A stretch of 64,000 nt of DNA from positions 186,001 through 250,000 of the forward strand of contig NZ_QRDW01000004.1 in the NCBI RefSeq assembly GCF_003385955.1, read 5' to 3'. Positions 55,237-63,157 of this stretch are shown in pieces. Under the pieces are notes generated by a model. That model ran no database searches, was not told the origin of the DNA, and saw only the letters and a program-made list of their open reading frames with translations. The DNA is from Aestuariispira insulae. Its GTDB lineage: Bacteria; Pseudomonadota; Alphaproteobacteria; UBA8366; Aestuariispiraceae. A program made the translations under genes and the position numbers. Each line of letters opens with the position of its first letter. Position 1 is the stretch's first letter.

Positions 55237-55803
55237 TCAGCAGTCTGTTGTTGTAATGGATGAACAGCCTCTGCCTTTTGCTGGATTGTATGGCGATAAA
55301 ATCAATGATATTGCCTGCCTTATCGCATGATAAATCTGATCGTCATCCCGCTCGGATAGTTTCTCTAAACTGACCCGGACCGAAGACATATGACGCTCCC
55401 TGTTGCAATAAGCAACAAACAGGCCTTCGGGGTTTCCCCCGGTTAACTCTTGCAGGGACGGTTCCCCTCCCATTAGCTCGCAAGCTTCATGTGTAGAGAG
55501 GTTCTTGCGTGGCGAGAAGACAACTAGGAGCCGTGCCGCATGTTCCGTATCCTTCAATGGTTCGCTGACCGCATCCAGGTCATGCAGGCGATGGCTCTCG
55601 AGAATACTTTGTCTAACGCGTGCCTTGAAGACCTCTGGATCCCTGTCCTCTGGAATGCCGGTTATCTGAATAAGGGCAGGGCTCTTCCTCGCCAAGAACG
55701 TAAAGGTCGAATAACTGTAGCTGCCGCTATAAAACTGGTTCCAAAAGACAGGACCGTCGCCAACGAGGGCGCATCCATCCAGCATCACCAGAAGCGCCAG
55801 CAA
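55237..55803 (-). CDS. Hypothetical protein, probable envelope lipoprotein, start unclear
   Basis: An approximately 188-residue protein I do not recognise. From TTG 55803 it begins MLALLVMLDGC, with too short a charged region for a signal. In the same frame an upstream stretch (codons back to ATT about 55842) reads ISKHHFHSRRFGCLLALLVMLDGC, a proper lipoprotein signal with n-region, hydrophobic core and Cys, but with no ATG, GTG or TTG. An ATT start after GAGGGGG or a sequence error are the candidate explanations. The mature part is mixed alpha/beta with several Cys. Confidence 0.6.
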   Translation of the reverse strand: MLALLVMLDGCALVGDGPVFWNQFYSGSYSYSTFTFLARKSPALIQITGIPEDRDPEVFKARVRQSILESHRLHDLDAVSEPLKDTEHAARLLVVFSPRKNLSTHEACELMGGEPSLQELTGGNPEGLFVAYCNRERHMSSVRVSLEKLSERDDDQIYHAIRQAISLILSPYNPAKGRGCSSITTTDC

Positions 55804-55892
55804 ACAGCCAAAACGGCGACTATGGAAATGATGTTTGGAAATTGCCTCAACCCCCTCTGGCCAGACCTATCAGATCCCAGGAGAAATCCAGT

Positions 55893-55920
55893 AACAGGTC
55901 AGTCCAAATATCGACCTGTT
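55893..55920 (-). terminator. Possible terminator after parE
   Basis: AACAGGTC (55893-55900) and GACCTGTT (55913-55920) form an 8-bp stem with 12-base loop just past the parE stop. The T-tract is poor. Confidence 0.35.
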
Positions 55921-55943
55921 TGACTGTTATGGTATAGAAACAA

Positions 55944-57935
55944 TCAGAGATCCAAATCCTCAACAAATTCAGCATTTTCCTGAATGAAGCTAAACCGTCG
56001 CTCTGGTTTTTTTCCCATCAAAGTGTCAACCAGCTGAGCGGTCTCCCGGCTTTCCGTCAGCTGTGCCTCATCCCGGCGATCCGGTATGTGAACTTGGATC
56101 AAAGTGCGTTTGGACGGATCCATGGTGGTTTCTTTCAACTGGCCCGGCGGCATTTCGCCCAAGCCTTTGAACCGGCTAATATCGACCTTCCCGCGTCCGG
56201 AAAAATCGGACCGGATTAAATCATCCTTATGTTGGTCATCGCGTGCATACACGGTTTTGCCACCCTGGCTGATGCGATAAAGCGGCGGCAGGGCAAGGAA
56301 CAGGCGCCCCGCCTCTATCAAACCGGGCATCTCACGATAAAAGAATGTCATAAGAAGTGAGGCAATATGGGCACCATCCACATCTGCGTCAGTCATGATG
56401 ATGACACGTTCATACCGCAGCTTGTCGAGGGAAAAATCGGATCGGGTACCGCATCCCAGCGCCTGGATCAGATCTTTTAGCTCCTGATTGGCCTTCAGCT
56501 TCTCGGTTGTTGCACTGGCGACGTTCAGGATTTTGCCTCGAAGTGGCAAAATAGCCTGGTTTGCCCTGTTTCGAGCCTGTTTGGCAGAGCCACCAGCCGA
56601 ATCCCCCTCGACAAGGAAAATCTCGGTACCTTCTGAATTGCTCGCAGAGCAATCCGCCAGTTTCCCGGGTAGTCGAAGTTTCCGTGTTGGCGCTTTCCTG
56701 GCCGTTTCTTTCTTCTGACGGCGGCGCAGCCGCTCATCGACACGCTCGAGGACGAATTCCAGCAGTTCGTTGGCACTGGCCGGATCTTCGGCAAGCCAAT
56801 GGTCAAACCGATCCTTGATTGCCGTTTCAACAAGCTTGGTCGCAGCGGGCGAGGCCAGCTTTTCTTTCGTCTGTCCTTGGAACTGAGGGTCCGGGATAAA
56901 GACCGAAAGAATGCTGGAAGCCGTACCCATTACATCTTCACCGGTGATCTGGGTTGCCTTTTTGTTGCCGACCAGCTCACCATAAGCGCGCAAGCCCTTG
57001 CCCATGGCAGAGCGCATGGCCGATTCATGGCTGCCACCAAGCGGTGTTGGCACGGTGTTACAATAAGAGCTGCTGAAACCGTCATCTAAATGAGCCCAGC
57101 CGATGGCCCATTCCACGCGCCCAATATCATCATCCGACTGCATCTCTCCCGCAAATGGGCGCGGTGTGATGGTCTGGCTGTCGCCAAGGCTGGCTGACAG
57201 AAAATCAACTAGGCCGCCCGGGAAATGCAGCGTATCTTTCTGTGGGGTCTCGTCGCCCTCGGCAATCAGACTGGGGGCACAAGTCCACCGAATCTCGACA
57301 CCTTTGAAAAGATAGGCTTTGGACCTTGCCATGCGATAAAGCGTGGCCGGATCAAACTTGGCCTCGGCCCCAAAAATTTCATGATCAGGAAGGAAGGAAA
57401 CCGAGGTGCCGCGACGGTTATTGACCGCGCCCAAATCTTCCAATTTGCCTTGTGCCAAGCCACGCGAAAACCGCTGCCGGAATAGCTGCCGGTCGCGCGC
57501 AACCTCTACATCCAGCCACTCAGAAAGCGCATTTACCACGGAAATACCAACGCCATGCAGGCCGCCGGAGGTGGAATAGGCCTTTCCCGAGAATTTACCG
57601 CCGGAATGCAGGGTGGTCAGTATGACCTCCAGGGCCGACTTATCCTTATATTTCGGATGCGGGTCGATGGGGATGCCGCGGCCGTTATCGCGAATGGTGA
57701 CGGAGCCGTTTTCCTCCATTGCCAACTCAATGCGACTGGCATGGCCGGCGACAGCCTCGTCCATTGCGTTATCCAGCACCTCTGCGACCAAATGGTGCAG
57801 GGCGCGTTCATCCGTGCCGCCGATATACATGCCAGGACGGTGCCGAACGGGTTCGAGACCTTCGAGAACTTCGATATCTTTGGCGGAGTAACTGCCACTA
57901 TCTTCTGCAGTTGCGGTATTGAATAAGTCAGACAT
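55944..57935 (-). CDS. parE: DNA topoisomerase IV subunit B
   Basis: The 663-residue ATPase subunit of topoisomerase IV, which decatenates daughter chromosomes. The GHKL ATP site (EVLDNAMDEAVAGH, IRDNGRGIPI, SGGLHGVGISVVN), transducer domain, and TOPRIM region (LVEGDSAGGSAKQARNR, then MTDADVDGAHIASLL) are intact. TOPRIM motifs and length separate it from GyrB, which would be about 800 residues in proteobacteria. No parC is adjacent. Confidence 0.93.
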   Translation of the reverse strand: MSDLFNTATAEDSGSYSAKDIEVLEGLEPVRHRPGMYIGGTDERALHHLVAEVLDNAMDEAVAGHASRIELAMEENGSVTIRDNGRGIPIDPHPKYKDKSALEVILTTLHSGGKFSGKAYSTSGGLHGVGISVVNALSEWLDVEVARDRQLFRQRFSRGLAQGKLEDLGAVNNRRGTSVSFLPDHEIFGAEAKFDPATLYRMARSKAYLFKGVEIRWTCAPSLIAEGDETPQKDTLHFPGGLVDFLSASLGDSQTITPRPFAGEMQSDDDIGRVEWAIGWAHLDDGFSSSYCNTVPTPLGGSHESAMRSAMGKGLRAYGELVGNKKATQITGEDVMGTASSILSVFIPDPQFQGQTKEKLASPAATKLVETAIKDRFDHWLAEDPASANELLEFVLERVDERLRRRQKKETARKAPTRKLRLPGKLADCSASNSEGTEIFLVEGDSAGGSAKQARNRANQAILPLRGKILNVASATTEKLKANQELKDLIQALGCGTRSDFSLDKLRYERVIIMTDADVDGAHIASLLMTFFYREMPGLIEAGRLFLALPPLYRISQGGKTVYARDDQHKDDLIRSDFSGRGKVDISRFKGLGEMPPGQLKETTMDPSKRTLIQVHIPDRRDEAQLTESRETAQLVDTLMGKKPERRFSFIQENAEFVEDLDL

Positions 57936-58032
57936 GAGAGCATTATAGAAATGGAATAACCAGCGAACAAGGCTGATAAAGTAGCCGTAATTTAAAATAC
58001 TACAAGATATGGTGGACCAGAAGGATCTTTAA

Positions 58033-58428
58033 ATGTCGGAAAATGAACCAAAAACACCCCGCGGCGATCTCGTTCTCAGGGATCTGGCTATGCCGGCCGA
58101 CACCAACCCAGATGGCGATATTTTCGGCGGTTGGCTGTTATCCCAGATGGATATAGCGGGCGGCATGGCCGCGAGGCAAAAGGCCGGGGGGCGAGTCGCT
58201 ACCGTGGCGATAGATTCAATGGTCTTTCACAAGCCGGTGAATGTCGGTGATGTGCTTTGCTGTTATGCCGATCTTATTCGGGTGGGCACCACATCCATGA
58301 CATTTCATATTCAGGCTTTTGTCATGCGTCAGGGCAGTGGGGAGCGAGAATTGGTTACAGAAGGCAAATTCACCTTTGTTGCGATCGGTCAGGATCGGCG
58401 GCCAAGAACCATTTCATTGCCTAATTAA
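58033..58428 (+). CDS. Acyl-CoA thioesterase (YciA-type hotdog)
   Basis: A 131-residue hotdog-fold thioesterase. RDLAMPADTNPDGDIFGGWLLSQMD is the YciA/ACOT signature with the catalytic Asp/Asn region, followed by VAIDSMVFHKPV. YciA-type enzymes hydrolyse a broad range of acyl-CoA. It is divergent from parE and appears monocistronic. Confidence 0.92.
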   Translation: MSENEPKTPRGDLVLRDLAMPADTNPDGDIFGGWLLSQMDIAGGMAARQKAGGRVATVAIDSMVFHKPVNVGDVLCCYADLIRVGTTSMTFHIQAFVMRQGSGERELVTEGKFTFVAIGQDRRPRTISLPN

Positions 58429-58464
58429 GTATGCCAGGAGGTCCTGCTAAATAAGACCGGACAT

Positions 58465-58830
58465 TTAAATGCGGTTTCGTGACAATAATGGCAGTCGCCC
58501 CAAGGCCAGATAAATTGCTATGCCCATGACGGCACCGGCACCGTTTGCCATCGCATCCAGCCAGTCAAGGGTGCGGTGGCCCATGCCGCCCTGGATCAAC
58601 TCGATGATGATGCCCATCATAATTGCTGCCAGGCCGCCAATGAACGGTTTTCGCCATCCCAGACAAAACAAGAAGGCGAGCACCATATAGCAGATGCCAT
58701 GCTCCCATTTGTCACTCAGGCCCGTTTCCGGCGCGGAATTACCGGGGATGAGGGACATGATGGTAATAAAGGCAGCCCACAAAAGTGCTAATAATCGAAA
58801 GAAGTGATTATTCATAAAAAAAATCGCCAT
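58465..58830 (-). CDS. VanZ-like membrane protein
   Basis: A 121-residue inner-membrane protein with four hydrophobic segments and the VanZ-type features SDKWEHGICYMVLAFLF and GHRTLDWLDAMANGAGAVMG. VanZ itself gives low-level teicoplanin resistance; most homologues have no known role. It lies 11 bp downstream of the 133-residue unknown gene. Confidence 0.82.
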   Translation of the reverse strand: MAIFFMNNHFFRLLALLWAAFITIMSLIPGNSAPETGLSDKWEHGICYMVLAFLFCLGWRKPFIGGLAAIMMGIIIELIQGGMGHRTLDWLDAMANGAGAVMGIAIYLALGRLPLLSRNRI

Positions 58831-58841
58831 AAACCTATCGG

Positions 58842-59243
58842 TTAACCAGCGAGTGCCTCACCATGTTTCATATCGCGAACCAGGTTTGATTTAACCCATT
58901 TGTCCTCGACCACATATTTTGGCCAATCTTCCCAAAAACCTTCAAACACACCGGTTTGTTGATGTACGAACCGGCCATTCTCAATTTTCAGCAAGATGTG
59001 ACGCACGGTGAATGTTTCGCCATGGCGGTAACAGATATACCAAACGCCGATACCATTAAAGTCCAGATTGACCGGGACACCTTCTGACGTTTTGAGCTTG
59101 GCTTGCTCATATTGCTCAAACACGATCGGATCCCGGCTGGCGCTGGCGGCATCATAAACAGAGAAAACACAAACATCGGCACTACGTGCCAGACGTTTGA
59201 TCTCAGAAGCCAAGTTTTCTTTGAGTTCTTCGCGTTTTTTCAT
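58842..59243 (-). CDS. Hypothetical protein, 133 residues
   Basis: A soluble protein I do not recognise. It opens with a charged helix (MKKREELKENLASEIKRLAR), then alternating strands, including GIGVWYICYRHGETFTVRHI and GFWEDWPKYVVEDKWVKSN, as in a small alpha/beta or PAS-like fold. No catalytic motif is seen. ATG 59243 is preferred to a TTG at 59306. Probably cotranscribed with the VanZ-like gene. Confidence 0.65.
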   Translation of the reverse strand: MKKREELKENLASEIKRLARSADVCVFSVYDAASASRDPIVFEQYEQAKLKTSEGVPVNLDFNGIGVWYICYRHGETFTVRHILLKIENGRFVHQQTGVFEGFWEDWPKYVVEDKWVKSNLVRDMKHGEALAG

Positions 59244-59364
59244 GGTAAAGCTGTCTAGATATGCCCTGTTTCGACAGCAATATAGAACGAAAGACAGAAT
59301 AAACAAAATAGAATAAAGTAAAAAACCACAAGAAAACTGCGATTGCAGTCAATAGGATGGAGAA

Positions 59365-59727
59365 ATGAAGCATTTCTTTTTAGTTTTTACTTTATCAGTT
59401 GGCTGGTTATGTCCGGTACAAGCTGGCCAGGTCATCATAGAGCAGGTCACTACAACCGCCGGCGGGGATGGGCGCATCGATTTTCATGTAACGTTGCGTC
59501 ACGGTGATACCGGCTGGGATCATTATGCCAACAAATGGGAGGTCCTGGCCCCTGACGGCACAATTCTGGGAACAAGAGTGCTTTACCATCCCCATGTGAA
59601 TGAGCAGCCCTTCACACGTTCACTCATTGGTGTCTCGGTACCGGATGGCATTGGGGTTGTACGGATCAGGGCGTTCGACAGCCGGCATGGTTCTTCGCCG
59701 GACTTATTTGAAGTCCATCTGGATTAG
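59365..59727 (+). CDS. Secreted hypothetical protein
   Basis: A 120-residue exported protein with a signal peptide (MKHFFLVFTLSVGWLCPVQA, cut before GQV). The mature domain is a probable immunoglobulin-like beta-sandwich with TLRHGDTGWDHYANKWEV, LGTRVLYHPHVNEQPFT and FDSRHGSSPDLFEV. His- and Asp-rich positions could bind metal, but this is not established. Its stop is 6 bp from the convergent EAL gene stop. Confidence 0.78.
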   Translation: MKHFFLVFTLSVGWLCPVQAGQVIIEQVTTTAGGDGRIDFHVTLRHGDTGWDHYANKWEVLAPDGTILGTRVLYHPHVNEQPFTRSLIGVSVPDGIGVVRIRAFDSRHGSSPDLFEVHLD

Positions 59728-59733
59728 AAGAAT

Positions 59734-61446
59734 TCACCACTTGCGTTCTGTATCGTGGAGTGCTGCTTTTGGTTTGTTCATGCCGGGCTTAAAGGTGGAA
59801 TGATCCAAGGTCGGCCGACCATAGAGATAACCCTGTCCATATTCGACACCCAGGCTCTCCATCAAATGCGCCTGTTCCCGGTCTTCAATCTGTTCGGCAA
59901 TCAGCTTGGTATTCAGTTTTTTACCGACCTCAATGATGCTTTTCAAGAGCGTCATATCTCGTTCATTGGTGTTTGCGGCACGGACAAACCGCCCGTCGAT
60001 CTTCAGGAAGTCCACTTCCAAATCATACAGGGATTGGAACGAGGTAGAGCCGGATCCAACATCATCAATGCATACCTGCATGCCGGCGTTACGATATTCC
60101 TGCAGCACCTTATTCAATTCCTCGAAATTGGAAACGCTGACCGTTTCTGTCAATTCCAGCATCAATTGTTCCTGGATCTCGGAGAAGGGGGCCAATACTT
60201 CTTCAAAGCTCTTCCGGAAGATGGAACTATTCATGGATTTGGCGGAAAGGTTGATGGCCACGCGTGGTTTCCAGCCGCCCTTCCTGTGATTGGCAAGCTC
60301 TTCCATGACGCGTTGTGCCAGGGTGAGGTCGAAATCCTCAATCAAGCCGACTTCTTCGGTGAATTCGATGAAAGCCTGTGGAGAGGCAAGGCCGGTGATC
60401 CGGGTCAGGGCCTCTAAATGATGAACATCTTCGGTATATATGTCCACGATAGGCTGGAAAACCACATCGAAATTGCGCCGGTCAATGATTTCCCGTACCT
60501 GGTTCACTCGGTTCACCACGTCATTCAGCATCTCCCGGGCGCTGGATTGCAGTGATGTGATGGAAAATTCATTGGGGTCGGTATCGACAAATTTCTGCAC
60601 GGAATAGAGCAGGGCCTTGGTGGCATCCGTTTCACTCAATTCATGTGTGTCGAAATCCATTGAAAAACTTTTGACCTCAAGATCGGTATCCGCGGCCTCT
60701 TCAGCAATGATTTCGGCAATACGCGCCTTGATCTCTTTTTCATCAACATTCGCGGAATGAAGCACGCCGAATTTCTCACTACCCAATTCGCTGGCGCAAG
60801 TGCCATCAAATGAGATGGCACGCAGGTAAGCGGAGAGTTTCTCCAGCACTCTCGCCAGTTTTTCCATATCCCCGGAGCTTCTCAATTCATCCAGGCCGTC
60901 AATCACAAGCATGGTCAACTGACTGTTGACATCCATACTTTCCGAAGTCGCGAGTTTATCTTGGGCAACCGAGCCAAAATCCCGCTTGTCGAGCAGGTCT
61001 GTTTCGGTCGTTTTGCGCCCACCGGCCTGGCTGTCATTTTTAGGTTTGATATTTGTCTTGGGTGGCACGGTAAAAGAAAGGAACAGCCTTTGTTCCTGAG
61101 AGGGCAGCAACAATCCACCCATCAATAATTCCAGACGTTTGCCGGTTTTGGACGTAAGGCAGATCAGTCGCGGTTCTATCCGGCCGTGCTGGAACAGTCG
61201 TAGCAATATTTCTGCGAAATACGCCTGGTCTCCCGGATCCACAAAAGAGGCAAATTTCTTTTCAACAAGATCATCCGATTTGCCGCTGGCCAGGCCACTG
61301 GTTGTGCCGGATGCATGTTTGATGACCCCGTTTGGATCCAATTCAACAAACATATGGGCAGCAGCAAAGGCATAGGCCACGAAACGATCGCGTTCGCTGT
61401 TAAAGGATGTCATCATTGGGATTTCTGACATAGCGCCTTCTACCAC
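59734..61446 (-). CDS. EAL-domain protein (c-di-GMP phosphodiesterase-like)
   Basis: A 570-residue cytoplasmic protein. An N-terminal PAS-like region (about 15-130) and a middle region that may be a degenerate GGDEF (LLVIDGLDELR onward) precede an EAL domain from about residue 290. EAL is present as LEALTRI, with the Asn in NLSAKSMN, ELTET and a Glu near AEQIED. Loop 6, normally DDFGTGYSS, reads DDVGSGSTS: the metal Asp pair is kept, but the rest of the loop has diverged. Activity is likely but not certain. It is the only EAL gene in the window. Confidence 0.85.
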   Translation of the reverse strand: MVEGAMSEIPMMTSFNSERDRFVAYAFAAAHMFVELDPNGVIKHASGTTSGLASGKSDDLVEKKFASFVDPGDQAYFAEILLRLFQHGRIEPRLICLTSKTGKRLELLMGGLLLPSQEQRLFLSFTVPPKTNIKPKNDSQAGGRKTTETDLLDKRDFGSVAQDKLATSESMDVNSQLTMLVIDGLDELRSSGDMEKLARVLEKLSAYLRAISFDGTCASELGSEKFGVLHSANVDEKEIKARIAEIIAEEAADTDLEVKSFSMDFDTHELSETDATKALLYSVQKFVDTDPNEFSITSLQSSAREMLNDVVNRVNQVREIIDRRNFDVVFQPIVDIYTEDVHHLEALTRITGLASPQAFIEFTEEVGLIEDFDLTLAQRVMEELANHRKGGWKPRVAINLSAKSMNSSIFRKSFEEVLAPFSEIQEQLMLELTETVSVSNFEELNKVLQEYRNAGMQVCIDDVGSGSTSFQSLYDLEVDFLKIDGRFVRAANTNERDMTLLKSIIEVGKKLNTKLIAEQIEDREQAHLMESLGVEYGQGYLYGRPTLDHSTFKPGMNKPKAALHDTERKW

Positions 61447-61669
61447 ATTCTCGCTGGTTTCCCTTGCGCCTGCCCAGAATCCCCTGAGCGTTTCAGGAAG
61501 CCAACAACATTAACTCACTGCCCTGTGCCAATCCACCAATCTGACAGTCTAAGGTTTGATTGTTAACACTCAGTAAAAGCGGTGTGAAGCGACAAAGATT
61601 GACCTGACAGATAAAGACGATAAAAGAGGGGCCATGATAATACGGAAACAGCCCTTCTAAGGCGCCCCG

Positions 61670-62311
61670 ATGGCACATCTCATTTTTGTCCATGGCTGGG
61701 CTGAGGCCCCTGATCTCTGGCAAGAGATGGCGGCAGGCCTTAATGGGCATCAGACGACCTTCCTTGACCTCGGATTTTTTCGGGAACAGTCGGCACAGCC
61801 CATTCCGGCTGTTGCAGAGGGAGCAGTATTTGTGGGCCATTCACTCGGGTTTCTTTGGGGCCTGCAAAACGTTTTGCCGCGAATCAAGGCGATCGTCGCA
61901 ATCAATGGGTTCACGAAATTCTGTTCGAGTGACGACCATTCGGAAGGCGTCCCGGTTCGTGTGTTATCCCGCATGATACGCGGGCTGGAAACGAACCCGG
62001 ATCGAGTGGTATCCGATTTCCTGAAAAAATGTGGAGGTTCCGCAGAGCCAGAAAGATCAATAGAATCAGACCGTCTATTTGAGGGGCTATGCTGGCTTCG
62101 TGATTGGGACGGGCGTGCGGCATTTAGAGATTTCGACGGTGATTTTCTTGCCCTTGCCAGCAAGAATGATCCTATCGTGCCGCCCAAACTGACCCAAGAT
62201 AGCTTCCAGGGGAAAGAGATCTGCTGGCATGAAGAAGCTGGCCATCTACTCCCTCTGAGCCATCCGGATTGGTGCGCTCAGAAAACATCGGAATTCCTGG
62301 ACCAGTTATGA
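61670..62311 (+). CDS. Alpha/beta hydrolase, probable pimeloyl-ACP methyl esterase (BioH-like)
   Basis: A 213-residue hydrolase. HLIFVHGWAEAPDLW resembles the oxyanion region of BioH; the triad is Ser in FVGHSLGFLWG, Asp in ASKNDPIVPP and His in EEAGHLLPLSHP. It overlaps bioC by ATGA, so it most likely demethylates the pimeloyl-ACP methyl ester that BioC's pathway produces. The family of esterases in this role (BioH, BioG, BioK, BioJ) is diverse and this sequence is not decisive among them. Confidence 0.78.
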   Translation: MAHLIFVHGWAEAPDLWQEMAAGLNGHQTTFLDLGFFREQSAQPIPAVAEGAVFVGHSLGFLWGLQNVLPRIKAIVAINGFTKFCSSDDHSEGVPVRVLSRMIRGLETNPDRVVSDFLKKCGGSAEPERSIESDRLFEGLCWLRDWDGRAAFRDFDGDFLALASKNDPIVPPKLTQDSFQGKEICWHEEAGHLLPLSHPDWCAQKTSEFLDQL

Positions 62312-63096
62312 CAGACGATTTTAAAAAACGGGTCTCAACACGGTTTGGCCGCGCGGCACTGAGTTACGATTCCGCCTCAGAGGTTCAATTACAGATTGGT
62401 CAGAAGCTTTTGGCTTTTCTCGGCAAGCACCGGGAAGGCGGGCCGCAACCCAAATCGATTATGGAACTAGGATGCGGCACAGGACGATTTACCGAGCTTT
62501 TACGGCATACGTTTCCGGATACCGACCTCTTGGCGACTGATCTGTCACCAGAGATGGTCCGGACGGTTCAACAGAAATTTGCAGACGACAAATTATTTCA
62601 CAGTCAGGTGCTGGATGCGGATCGTTTTGAGCTCCGCGCGGGCGAGGGGGCATTTGATCTCATCTGCTCCAACATGGCATCTCAATGGTTCTCTGATCTG
62701 AAAGGGTCGCTTCAGACGCAATCAGCGCATTTATCACGCGGCGGATGCATCATGCATACCTTTCTGACGGATCAGACATTCATACAATGGCGTGAAGCAT
62801 GTGTTTTGGCCGGACAGGAGGGAGTCGCAGTCTCTTATCCGGCTTTCGAAGAGATCCAGGCTACCGTGCCGACAGGTCTGCAAGCGTTTTGGCAACGTGA
62901 AACCGTGACCCAGAAATTCCAGAATTCCCAGGCATTTCTGAACTACCTTAAGGATATTGGAGCCAGGGCCGCGGAAAATCGGCCAATGTCGGCGGCAGGT
63001 TTACGGCGCGCCTGCCGGATTTTTGAAGAAAAACATGTTTCGACAATCAGTTACGACATTGTCTTCGGCTTGTTTTTTTTAAAGCGTGATCCTTAA
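62308..63096 (+). CDS. bioC: Malonyl-ACP O-methyltransferase
   Basis: A 262-residue SAM-dependent methyltransferase that starts pimelate synthesis by methylating malonyl-ACP. It has RFGRAALSYDSASEVQLQIG, SAM motif I IMELGCGTGRFTELL and LICSNMASQWFSDL, all BioC-like. The ATG at 62308 overlaps the stop of the BioH-like gene; an upstream TTG frame to 62269 is rejected. No bioA, bioB, bioD or bioF lies in the window. Confidence 0.9.
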   Translation: MTDDFKKRVSTRFGRAALSYDSASEVQLQIGQKLLAFLGKHREGGPQPKSIMELGCGTGRFTELLRHTFPDTDLLATDLSPEMVRTVQQKFADDKLFHSQVLDADRFELRAGEGAFDLICSNMASQWFSDLKGSLQTQSAHLSRGGCIMHTFLTDQTFIQWREACVLAGQEGVAVSYPAFEEIQATVPTGLQAFWQRETVTQKFQNSQAFLNYLKDIGARAAENRPMSAAGLRRACRIFEEKHVSTISYDIVFGLFFLKRDP

Positions 63097-63099
63097 AGA

Positions 63100-63128
63100 G
63101 AATGCCCGCCGAAATACGACGGGCATTC
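63100..63128. terminator. Terminator between bioC and glnA
   Basis: GAATGCCCG and CGGGCATTC pair perfectly over 9 bp with an 11-base loop; ATCTTTT follows on the plus strand and CTCTTTAA on the minus strand, so it may serve both genes. Confidence 0.75.
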
Positions 63129-63157
63129 ATCTTTTAAACGACTGACTTCACTCGAGC

